Below are positions 37,808 through 46,894 of a stretch of DNA of 64,000 bases, piece by piece; positions within the stretch are counted from its first letter, which is position 1; each line of letters starts with the position of its first letter. The stretch lies in the NCBI RefSeq assembly GCF_018780105.1, contig NZ_JADMKC010000002.1, positions 1-64,000 on the forward strand, in the 5' to 3' direction. Source of the stretch: Thiobacillus sp. Its GTDB lineage: Bacteria > Pseudomonadota > Gammaproteobacteria > Burkholderiales > Thiobacillaceae. The position numbers and the translations under genes were made by a program. The notes below the pieces were generated by a model that worked only from the letters and a program-made list of their open reading frames with translations, was not told the DNA's origin and did not search any database.

Positions 37808-39130
37808 CTACGCCGACAGGGCCAGCAGGATCGCTGCGGCCAGCATCGCCATCTCGTCCGCTGTACTTACGTACGGCGGCATCACGTACACGGTGTGGCC
37901 GATCGGGCGGATGAACACTCCCTGCGCCAGCGCCTGCAGGTGGAAGCGGGTGGCGAATCCGGGCGTGGCATCTGCGACATCGAACGCCCAGATCATCCCG
38001 CGATGGCGAAAATGGCGCACCCGTGGGTGAGCGGCCACTTCCGCCAGAAGCTTGGTGAACTCAGCCGCCTTGCTGCGGTTGGCGGCAATGACTGCGTCGG
38101 ATTCAAAGATGTCCAGCACCGCCAGCGCCGCCCGGCAGGCGAGCGGATTGCCGGTGTAGGAATGCGAATGCAGGAAGCCGCGCGCGGTGGCGTCGCCGTA
38201 GAACATGGCGTAGACCGCATCGGTGGTCAGCACCGCCGACAAGGGCAGATAGCCCCCGGTGATGCCTTTCGACAGACAGATGAAGTCCGGTTTGATCCCG
38301 GCTTGTTCGCAGGCGAACAGCGTGCCGGTGCGGCCGAAACCCACCGCGATCTCGTCGGCGATCAGATGCACCTGGTACTGATCGCATAATTCCCGGGCCC
38401 GGGTGAGATAAACCGGGTGATACATCGCCATCCCCGCCGCACCCTGCACCAGCGGTTCGACGATGAACGCGGCGGTGGTGGCGGCGTGTTCGGCCAGATG
38501 CGCTTCCAGCGCGTCGGCACAGCGCAGGGCGAAGGCTTCGGCTGTTTCGCCGGGTTCGGCCAGGCGCGCATCCGGAGTAGGCACCTGGACACTGTGGCGC
38601 AACAGCGGCGCGTAGGTGTCCTTGAACAGCGGAATGTCGGTCACCGACAGCGCGCCGACGGTTTCGCCGTGGTAGCCGTTCTGCAGGCTGATGAAGCCGT
38701 TCTTTTCCGCCTGGCCTGCGTTGCGCCAGAAGTGAGCGCTCATTTTCAACGCGATTTCGGTGGCCGATGCACCGTCCGAGCCGTAGAACGCGTGGCCGAG
38801 CCCGGTGAGTTTGCCCAGCCGTTCCGACAACTCCACCACCGGCGCATGGGTCGCGCCCGCCAGCATCACATGCTCGATTTTGCCGAGCTGGTCGGTGATC
38901 GCGGCGTTGATGCGTGGGTTGCAGTGGCCGAACAGATTCACCCACCAGCTCGAAATGGCGTCGAAATAGCGCCGCCCGTCGGTGTCGATCAGCCACGGCC
39001 CTTCGCCGCGCGCGATCGCCAGCGGCGGCACGGCTTCCAGTTGCTTCATCTGGGTACAGGGGTGCCAGACGGCCGCGCGGCTGCGTGCGACCCAGTCATC
39101 CGCCCCAACATTCTGCGTGCGCTCCGGCAT
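37808..39130 (-). CDS. bioA: Adenosylmethionine-8-amino-7-oxononanoate aminotransferase
   Basis: PLP-dependent biotin-pathway enzyme that converts KAPA to DAPA using S-adenosylmethionine as amino donor. The 440-residue product shows BioA hallmarks: VWHPCTQMKQ near the N-terminus, SSWWVNLFGH, YGSDGASATEIALKM, FIVEPLVQGAAGM, ADEIAVGFGRTG and the PLP Lys288 in LSKGITGGYLPL. The aromatic-rich SAM-pocket segment near residue 55 is present. It is a single gene here, without bioF, bioD or bioC next to it, and is convergent with the histidine kinase gene. Confidence 0.96.
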   Translation of the reverse strand: MPERTQNVGADDWVARSRAAVWHPCTQMKQLEAVPPLAIARGEGPWLIDTDGRRYFDAISSWWVNLFGHCNPRINAAITDQLGKIEHVMLAGATHAPVVELSERLGKLTGLGHAFYGSDGASATEIALKMSAHFWRNAGQAEKNGFISLQNGYHGETVGALSVTDIPLFKDTYAPLLRHSVQVPTPDARLAEPGETAEAFALRCADALEAHLAEHAATTAAFIVEPLVQGAAGMAMYHPVYLTRARELCDQYQVHLIADEIAVGFGRTGTLFACEQAGIKPDFICLSKGITGGYLPLSAVLTTDAVYAMFYGDATARGFLHSHSYTGNPLACRAALAVLDIFESDAVIAANRSKAAEFTKLLAEVAAHPRVRHFRHRGMIWAFDVADATPGFATRFHLQALAQGVFIRPIGHTVYVMPPYVSTADEMAMLAAAILLALSA

Positions 39131-39147
39131 TTAAATCGTCTCCGCCC

Positions 39148-39176
39148 TTGAAATTGTCATCTTGCGCCCCTACTAT
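39148..39176 (+). promoter_or_regulatory. Sigma70-type promoter of groESL
   Basis: TTGAAA (39148-39153), a 17-bp spacer, and TACTAT (39171-39176). The -10 runs into the CIRCE operator, so HrcA binding would block transcription start. Confidence 0.75.
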
Positions 39177-39202
39177 TAGCACTCGCCGGCGATGAGTGCT
39201 AA
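39176..39202. promoter_or_regulatory. CIRCE element (HrcA operator)
   Basis: Perfect inverted repeat TTAGCACTC (39176-39184), 9-bp spacer, GAGTGCTAA (39194-39202), identical to the CIRCE consensus. HrcA repressor binds it and is inactivated by heat through GroEL titration. No hrcA gene is in the window. Confidence 0.95.
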
Positions 39203-39276
39203 CACAGCTCACTCGCCGCTATCTTTTTGTCGGCGGCTATTCCCCGCCCGTTACGCAACGCAATGGAGACTTTGTA

Positions 39277-39567
39277 ATGAAAATCCGTCCTCTGCACGAC
39301 CGAGTGATTGTCAAACGCATGGAAGAAGAGCGCAAGACCGCTTCCGGCATCGTGATCCCCGATTCCGCCACCGAAAAGCCCGACCAGGGCGAAATCATCG
39401 CCGTGGGCACGGGCAAGAAAGACGACCAGGGCAAGATCATTCCGCTGGATGTGAAAGTCGGCGACCGCGTGCTGTTCGGCAAATACGCCGGCCAGACCGT
39501 CAAGGTCGAAGGCGACGAGCTGCTGGTGATGCGCGAAGAAGACATCATGGGTGTGGTCGAGAAGTAA
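39277..39567 (+). CDS. groES: Co-chaperonin GroES
   Basis: A 96-residue lid of the GroEL chamber. It begins [40 protein letters not shown], with the mobile-loop region, and ends [10 protein letters not shown]. The ATG at 39277 matches the family start; the reading frame runs further upstream into the promoter and CIRCE region. First gene of the heat-inducible groESL operon. Confidence 0.98.
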   Translation: MKIRPLHDRVIVKRMEEERKTASGIVIPDSATEKPDQGEIIAVGTGKKDDQGKIIPLDVKVGDRVLFGKYAGQTVKVEGDELLVMREEDIMGVVEK

Positions 39568-39627
39568 TCGCTTCAACGCAAGCAAGTGCTCGCAACACGA
39601 CCCAATCTCATTCAAATTCAGGAGTAA

Positions 39628-41277
<1,650 letters not shown>

Positions 41278-41325
41278 GTTTGCCGGTTCCGTAGTGGATA
41301 CCCGCGAGGGTGTTCAGCGGCCCCT

Positions 41326-41350
41326 AAGCCCCGCTTCGGCGGGGCTTTTT
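41326..41350 (+). terminator. Rho-independent terminator of groESL
   Basis: Stem AAGCCCCGC (41326-41334) and GCGGGGCTT (41339-41347) with a stable TTCG tetraloop, followed by a T-run. Confidence 0.9.
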
Positions 41351-41398
41351 CATGGGCGCTCCGCTATCATCCTGCCATCCGTTCCGGGTGTGTCCATC

Positions 41399-42091
41399 GT
41401 GATCTGGCTCTTTTCCCGTCCTCGCCCCGTCTTGCCGCCCGCGCTTGCCGCGCGCTGCAACGCGCTCGCGCTTGAGCCAGTCCGCGATCAGGCGCTGGAC
41501 GGCAGCTGGGTGGTGGTCGACGTCGAAACCGGCGGCCTCGACCCGCGTGCCGATCCGCTGCTGGCGATCGGCGCGGTCCGGGTGGCCGGCCTGGCCATCG
41601 ACATGGTACCCAGTTGCGAGGTGTACCTGCGGCAGCGCGAGGCAACTGCGACCGACAATATCCTGCTGCACGGCATCACCACCGGGCAGCAACTCAACGC
41701 GCAGGAACCGGCTGCGGCCCTGCTGGACTGGCTGTCGTTTGCCGGTGGCCAGCCACGGCTGGCCTACCATGCGGCGTTCGACCGGATGGCGCTGGCACGC
41801 GCGAGCGAAGCCTGTCTGGGTTTGAAAGAGCGGGCGACCTGGCTCGATCTGGCGGTGCTGGCGCCGCTGCTGGTGAAGGACGGGCCGGGCTTCGACCGGC
41901 CGCTGGACGACTGGCTCGCCCATTTCCGAATTCCGGTTTATCAGCGCCACGGCGCCTTGTCCGATGCCTACGCCACCGCACAGCTGTGGCTGGCGCTGCT
42001 GCCGGCCGCGCGCGCGCACAAACTCACCCGGCTGCGGCAGCTCGACCGTTTCAGCCGCCAGGCGCACTGGTTCCGTTCATCTCAAAGCTGA
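41399..42091 (+). CDS. DnaQ-like DEDDh 3'-5' exonuclease
   Basis: A 230-residue protein of the DnaQ/PolC-epsilon exonuclease family. The acidic motifs are visible: VVVDVETGGLDPRAD (Asp and Glu of Exo I), AYHAAFDRMAL (Exo II Asp) and YQRHGALSDAYATAQL (Exo III His and Asp). Free-standing proteins of this group are found next to DUF294/CBS proteins and acetate permease genes in proteobacteria. That partner set is encoded just downstream on the opposite strand. No ribosome site decides the start; GTG codons at 41390 and 41399 are both possible. Confidence 0.82.
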   Translation: MIWLFSRPRPVLPPALAARCNALALEPVRDQALDGSWVVVDVETGGLDPRADPLLAIGAVRVAGLAIDMVPSCEVYLRQREATATDNILLHGITTGQQLNAQEPAAALLDWLSFAGGQPRLAYHAAFDRMALARASEACLGLKERATWLDLAVLAPLLVKDGPGFDRPLDDWLAHFRIPVYQRHGALSDAYATAQLWLALLPAARAHKLTRLRQLDRFSRQAHWFRSSQS

Positions 42092-42102
42092 CGGTCGGGC
42101 AT

Positions 42103-42133
42103 GAAAAAGCCCCCGGCTGTGACCCCGGGGGCT
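42103..42133 (-). terminator. Rho-independent terminator of the actP unit
   Basis: Stem AGCCCCCGG (42108-42116) and CCGGGGGCT (42125-42133). Read leftwards it is followed by a T-run (AAAAA on plus at 42104-42108). It lies 21 bp after the actP stop. Confidence 0.85.
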
Positions 42134-42153
42134 GAATCAGGCAACAAGTCTGT

Positions 42154-44196
42154 TTAATGGGCGCTGGCGGCCTCCGCGTTGATGCCGGTGTTCTGGCGCA
42201 CGTAGAGCTCTTCCCACATTTCTTCCGCGCGCTTGTCGCGGAACAGCAGCGAGCCGAGGATCACCATCAGGAAACCCAGCGGGATGGAAATGAGGCCGGG
42301 GTTCTTCAACAGGAAGAACGGCTTCTCCAGCCCCGCCATGCTGGTGGTCTGGCCTTCCATTTTCTTCAGCGTCCCTTCGGCCTTGGCGATGTCCTTCTCC
42401 AGCTTGGCGATGTCCTTCTGCGCCGCTTCGATCGCCTGGGTGTCGGTCAGGCTTGGCAATGACGCCTGCAGGCTTGCCAGCTTCTCCGGCGCGCCCGGTT
42501 TGGCCGGTTTTTCCAGTGCGGCAGGCTTGGCCGGTTCGGACTTGACGCAGCCGTCCAGCGCAAACAGTTCGCACGCAAAGCTGCTGGCCTCGACCGCCGC
42601 CACCGCCGGTTTGGCAGGCTGCGCCGGTTCGCCCTGCAGCACCTTCTGGGCGTCCTTGATCGCGGTCTTGGGGTAAGTCATGTTGGGCGACACCAGCACC
42701 AGCGCGATGGCGGAAATCGCGCCTACCAGCATGCCCAGCACGATGCCGTAGGTGTTGGCGCGCTTCCAGTACAGTGTGAGGAACACCGCCGGCAGGTTGC
42801 TCGATGCCGCCACCGCAAACGCCAGCGCCACCAGGTGGGCCACGTTCTGCCCCTCGGCGGCAATACCGACGATGATCGCGAGCACCCCGACAATGACGGA
42901 CGACACCCGCGCGGCAATCACCTGCTCCTGCGGCGAGGCATGGTCGCCCTTGATGACGCCGACATAAATGTCGTGCGCCATCGCCGACGCTGCCGCCAGC
43001 ACCAGGCCGGCCACCACGGCAACGATGGTGGCGAAGGCCACCGCCGCCACGAAGGCGAGGAACAGGTTGCCCAGCACCGAATCGGCGCCGCCGCCAGCGT
43101 ATTGCGCCAGCAGGGGGGCGGCCATGTTGCCGCCCGGGTCCATATTCGAAATGACGCCGGAGCCGACGTTGATCGCCGCGCCCATGCCGAGGAACAGGGT
43201 CAGCACGTAGAAGCCGCCGATGATGCCCATCGCCCACAGCACCGAGGTACGCGCAGCCTGCGCTGTCGGCACGGTGAAGAAGCGCATCAGGATGTGCGGC
43301 ATGCCGGCGGTCCCCAGCACCAGCGCCATGCCGAGCGAGATCTGGTCGATCGGGCTCTTGAGGAACAGGCCGGGTTCGAGGAAGCGCTGGCCGAGTTCCT
43401 GCGGCGTCATCGTGGTGGCGGCATCGCCGACCAGCTTGGCGACCTGCGCCTGCACCTTGGGATCATCGACCACCGCCTGCAGGAAGCCGGGCAGCGAAAA
43501 GCCATACTGGCTCCAGGTCAGCAGCACCAGCAGGATGGAGGCGGTGACCAGCAGCACGGCCTTGATGATCTGCACCCAGGTGGTGGCCTTCATGCCGCCG
43601 AACACCACATAGGCCAGCATCAGCACGCCGACCCCGATCACTGAAATGTAGTAGTCGATGCCGATCAGCGTCTTGATCAGCACGCCGCCACCGACCATTT
43701 GCGCGGTCAGGTAAAAGGTCGACACGGTGATGGTGGACAGCGCGGCCACCGTCTTGGAGGCCTTCGGGTGGTTGCGGAAGGCGAGGATGTCGCCCAGCGT
43801 GTATTTGCCGATGTTGCGGCACGGCTCGGCGATCACCAGCAGCACGGTGATGTAGGCCACCAGCCAGCCGACCGAGTACATGAAGCCGTCGTAGCCGTAC
43901 AGCGAAATCAGGCCGGCAATGCCGAGGAAGGACGCTGCGGAGAGGTAATCGCCCGCAATCGCCCAGCCATTCTGCAGGCCGGTCACCGAACGTCCGGCCG
44001 CGTAGAACTCCGACGTCGTATGCGTCTGTTTGGCTGCCCAGAAGGTGATGTACATGGTGATGGCGATGATGGCGCCGAACACCGCGAAGGTCATCCACTT
44101 GTACTCGTCGGCCACTGCGCCGGTGCTGGCACAGGCGATACCGGAAGACAGCAGCGCCGCAGCGCCCGCGATCAGGGACGGCGTGCGGCGGATCAT
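42154..44196 (-). CDS. actP: Cation/acetate symporter (SSS family) with a large C-terminal insertion
   Basis: A 680-residue sodium:solute symporter that takes up acetate and related acids. A cleavable-looking N-terminus is followed by about 13 membrane helices. Typical SSS segments are GRSVTGLQNGWAIAGDYLSAASFLGIAGLI, GFMYSVGWLVAYITVLLVIAEP and GTAGMPHILMRFFTVPTAQAARTSVLWAM. Between the helix ending VSPNMTYP and the last helix lies a soluble insertion of about 100 residues. It holds two Cys (FACELFALDGCVK) and a Lys/Glu/Ala coiled coil; E. coli ActP (549 residues) lacks it. Its start overlaps the yjcH-like stop in an ATGA. Confidence 0.9.
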   Translation of the reverse strand: MIRRTPSLIAGAAALLSSGIACASTGAVADEYKWMTFAVFGAIIAITMYITFWAAKQTHTTSEFYAAGRSVTGLQNGWAIAGDYLSAASFLGIAGLISLYGYDGFMYSVGWLVAYITVLLVIAEPCRNIGKYTLGDILAFRNHPKASKTVAALSTITVSTFYLTAQMVGGGVLIKTLIGIDYYISVIGVGVLMLAYVVFGGMKATTWVQIIKAVLLVTASILLVLLTWSQYGFSLPGFLQAVVDDPKVQAQVAKLVGDAATTMTPQELGQRFLEPGLFLKSPIDQISLGMALVLGTAGMPHILMRFFTVPTAQAARTSVLWAMGIIGGFYVLTLFLGMGAAINVGSGVISNMDPGGNMAAPLLAQYAGGGADSVLGNLFLAFVAAVAFATIVAVVAGLVLAAASAMAHDIYVGVIKGDHASPQEQVIAARVSSVIVGVLAIIVGIAAEGQNVAHLVALAFAVAASSNLPAVFLTLYWKRANTYGIVLGMLVGAISAIALVLVSPNMTYPKTAIKDAQKVLQGEPAQPAKPAVAAVEASSFACELFALDGCVKSEPAKPAALEKPAKPGAPEKLASLQASLPSLTDTQAIEAAQKDIAKLEKDIAKAEGTLKKMEGQTTSMAGLEKPFFLLKNPGLISIPLGFLMVILGSLLFRDKRAEEMWEELYVRQNTGINAEAASAH

Positions 44197-44519
44197 TCTG
44201 CACCTCCGATCGAGCGGGCATCGCGCACGATTTCTGCAGCCATGGCGTCGTATTCGCGATTGGCGCGGCGGGCGTAAATCCCGGCGATGGTCCAGGCCAC
44301 GATGAATTCGGACAGGGCGAACAGAATGCCCACGTTGACCGGGCCCCACACCTTGATTTTGAACAGATCCTGGAAGTAGGCCGCGCCCACCGGCAGCAAA
44401 AAGTAATAGGCGGTGGAAAACAGCATCAGTCCCCACAGGAACGTGGTTTTCTTCTTGTGCAGTGCCTGAAACCGCGGATCCTGATCGATCGCGGCCCAAT
44501 CCGGTTGTGCGCTTGACAT
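44193..44519 (-). CDS. yjcH: DUF485 membrane protein (YjcH-like)
   Basis: A 108-residue inner-membrane protein with two helices (FLWGLMLFSTAYYFLLPVGAAYF and VNVGILFALSEFIVAWTIAGIYA). The DUF485 N-terminal motif is DPRFQALHKKKTTFLW. It is translationally coupled to actP by an ATGA overlap, as in the acs-yjcH-actP operon of E. coli. It probably assists or regulates the acetate symporter; its biochemical role is unknown. Confidence 0.92.
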   Translation of the reverse strand: MSSAQPDWAAIDQDPRFQALHKKKTTFLWGLMLFSTAYYFLLPVGAAYFQDLFKIKVWGPVNVGILFALSEFIVAWTIAGIYARRANREYDAMAAEIVRDARSIGGAE

Positions 44520-44663
44520 GGGAAGCCTCCTGGCTGGTTGATAGGTGTTGTTATCGGTCCACGCCCCGATCCTGCCAGGGCGGGATTTCGCACCTTAGCC
44601 CAAAAACCGTATGCGGAGTAGGTACAAAGCACCCAGTGCCCGATCCCGCGCGATGTGGCGGAC

Positions 44664-46553
44664 TCAGAACTCGAAATAGCGTTCCATCACGCCCTGCAGT
44701 TTGCGGCCCTGCCGGAAAGCCTCTTTCAGGATGCGGCGATCCAGTGCATTGAGCGCATCGGGGTCGATGCGGTTGCCGACGGCCTCTCCCCGGGTTTGCT
44801 GCGCGTGCTGGTGGCGCAGGCGCAGCAACTGGATGAAATGAAACGCCGCCACCCAGGATTCCACTGTGTCCGCCGCGAGGTTCCAGCGCTGCGCCGCCGC
44901 CCGCAGCCGGGCGGCCGTGCCGGTTGCGTCGACACCGGCGTACAGCGCGAAAATCCGTGCGGCATCGACAAACGGTGTGATGCCATTGAGTTTGAGGTCG
45001 AGGGCGGGCGCCTCGCCGCCGTCCGACGACAGCACGAAATCGCGCACCAGCCCGAGCGGCGGCCGATGGGCGAGCGCGTTTTCCACCATGTGCCGGAGGA
45101 ACAGCCGCTGATTCTGGATGCTGCCGTTGAGCCATGCGCGCAGTTCGTCGCTCAGTTCACGCGTGCCGTACAGCGGCCGGAAGTCGAAGAAAATGCTGGC
45201 ATGCAGCAGCGCCGGCGCGTCGCCGCGATGGATCCAGTTGGCAAAGGTGGCGCGCCAGTCTTCCGCGCTCAGGCACCAGGCCGGATTGCTGGCCATGATG
45301 CCGCCCTTGCACAGCGGAAACCCGCAGGCCGCCAGCCGCTGGTTGACCCGTTCGGCAAACGCCAGCAGGGCAGCACGCTCGGTCGCCGTGGCGTGGCGGT
45401 AGATCAGCGCGTTGTCCTGGTCGGTGGCGAGGGTCTGCTCCATGCGCCCTTCCGAGCCCAGCGCGAGCCAGCACCAGGGCACATCGGGCAGCGGCGCGGC
45501 ACGGGCTTCCAGTTCGATCACCCGCTGCGTCAAGCGGTCGTTGAGGCCCGACAGGATGGCCGTCAGGTTTTCCGCATCCATGCCCTGCGCCAGCAGGCTG
45601 TGCGCCAGCGCACCGATCGACTGCGCCAGCGCCGGCAGGCTGGCCGGGTCCCCGGCACGCGCGATGGCCCCGCCGATGCCCTGCATCGACAGCCGGCGCA
45701 GCGCAAACACATCTTTTTCCGAGATCACCCCGATCAGCCGGCCGTCTTCCACCAGCGGCACATGGTGGATGCCGTGGCGGGCCATCAGCAGCAAGGCCTC
45801 CGCCACCGTCGCCGTGCTGGCCAGCGTCGCCGGAGCGGCCGACATCACCGCAGCGATCGGCGCGTCCAGCGACACGCCGGCCAGCGTCACCCGCCTCAAC
45901 ACATCCTTCAAAGTCAGAATGCCCAGCGGCCGGCCAGCGTCGTCGCACACCACCACCGAGCCCACCTGCGCGGCATCCATCGCCGCCAGCGCATCGCCCA
46001 GCCGCGTCGCGGGCTCCGCGGTCAGCGGCGGCTGCTGAACCAGGCTGCGCACCGGACGCGAAAAGCGGCGCTCATCGTCCTGCGCCAGCGCGTATTCGGA
46101 TTGCACCGCTCGCTGCGAGTGCTCCAGCAGGCTTGCGATACGGCGCGTGCAGAAATCGCTGAACGTCCGGCTTCGCTCGAGCAGCGCATGAAAATCGGCC
46201 GTTGCCAGCCGAAAGCAGAAACAGTCGCTGGCCGCTACATACCGGTTCGCCACCGCCCGTCCCGCCAGCAGCGCCCCCAGCGGAAACAGCTCGCCCGCGT
46301 TCAGCTGTAGCAAGCGGGTGTCGCCCTGCCCCGGCGCCTCGGCTTCGATCGCCCCCTGCCTGACGATGAAAAGACCGTCCGGCGCGCCGCCGGCGTCCAG
46401 CAGTGTCATCTCCTGAGGAAAATAGACCAGCGACAGGCGCTCCACCATCCAGGCCAGATCGGCCTGCGTCATGTCGCTGAAAGGGGCATGCACGCGTAAC
46501 GCGTCGAGCGTGGCTTGCTGCATGCTGTTGGCGAAGGAATCCGTTGCGACCAT
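44664..46553 (-). CDS. cNMP-binding/CBS/DUF294 nucleotidyltransferase-like protein
   Basis: A 629-residue regulatory protein with four modules. A cyclic-nucleotide-binding-like domain (about 20-145) includes LLDAGGAPDGLFIVRQGAIEAE. Two CBS domains (about 170-295) include GSVVVCDDAGRPLGILTLKD and GIHHVPLVEDGRLIGVISEKD. The DUF294 nucleotidyltransferase-like domain has WLALGSEGRMEQTLATDQDNALIY, with the GS and DxD-type residues of that fold. A helical DUF294 C-terminal domain (about 480-629) follows. Such proteins accompany acetate permeases and DnaQ-like exonucleases in many proteobacteria. It lies 144 bp upstream of yjcH on the same strand. The ligand and target are unknown. Confidence 0.9.
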   Translation of the reverse strand: MVATDSFANSMQQATLDALRVHAPFSDMTQADLAWMVERLSLVYFPQEMTLLDAGGAPDGLFIVRQGAIEAEAPGQGDTRLLQLNAGELFPLGALLAGRAVANRYVAASDCFCFRLATADFHALLERSRTFSDFCTRRIASLLEHSQRAVQSEYALAQDDERRFSRPVRSLVQQPPLTAEPATRLGDALAAMDAAQVGSVVVCDDAGRPLGILTLKDVLRRVTLAGVSLDAPIAAVMSAAPATLASTATVAEALLLMARHGIHHVPLVEDGRLIGVISEKDVFALRRLSMQGIGGAIARAGDPASLPALAQSIGALAHSLLAQGMDAENLTAILSGLNDRLTQRVIELEARAAPLPDVPWCWLALGSEGRMEQTLATDQDNALIYRHATATERAALLAFAERVNQRLAACGFPLCKGGIMASNPAWCLSAEDWRATFANWIHRGDAPALLHASIFFDFRPLYGTRELSDELRAWLNGSIQNQRLFLRHMVENALAHRPPLGLVRDFVLSSDGGEAPALDLKLNGITPFVDAARIFALYAGVDATGTAARLRAAAQRWNLAADTVESWVAAFHFIQLLRLRHQHAQQTRGEAVGNRIDPDALNALDRRILKEAFRQGRKLQGVMERYFEF

Positions 46554-46675
46554 GCAGCCATGTTAGTTGATCCCGACGCGGACGTGCCGTGCGCATTCGG
46601 GTTGGCGAAACCTGTCCGGTTGCGGTGTGAGCAGGTGAACCGGCCGTGGAAACTGGCTGGGCACGCCGTTTTTCC

Positions 46676-46704
46676 TTGACGCGCCGGGCTCAATCCGGTT
46701 AAAT
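46676..46704 (+). promoter_or_regulatory. Sigma70 promoter of tRNA-Phe
   Basis: TTGACG (46676-46681), exactly 17 bp, TTAAAT (46699-46704), with the tRNA beginning 14 bp after the -10. Confidence 0.8.
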
Positions 46705-46717
46705 TGCGCCCTCTTTT

Positions 46718-46793
46718 GGCCAGTTAGCTCAGTTGGTAGAGCAGCGGATTGAAAATCCGCGTGTCCTTGGTTCGATTCCGAGACTGGCCACCA
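46718..46793 (+). tRNA. tRNA-Phe (anticodon GAA)
   Basis: A complete cloverleaf can be drawn. The acceptor stem is GGCCAGT/ACTGGCC, the D stem GCTC/GAGC and the anticodon stem GCGGA/TCCGC with loop TTGAAAA (GAA at positions 34-36). The T stem is CTTGG/CCGAG with loop TTCGATT. Discriminator A is followed by an encoded CCA. Length is 76 nt. Confidence 0.97.
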
Positions 46794-46828
46794 GCATTCT
46801 GTTTACTGCCTGTCTTTTGGGCAGAAAA

Positions 46829-46868
46829 TGTAAAAAACCCCGCAAGCTTGCTTGCGGGGTTTTTTACA
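46829..46868. terminator. Bidirectional rho-independent terminator
   Basis: A very long stem: TGTAAAAAACCCCGCAAG (46829-46846) pairs with its complement at 46851-46868 around a CTTG loop. T-runs occur on both strands. It ends the tRNA-Phe transcript and the leftward GGDEF-EAL gene. Confidence 0.93.
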
Positions 46869-46894
46869 TTCCAACCCTCGATGCGGCTGCGTAC

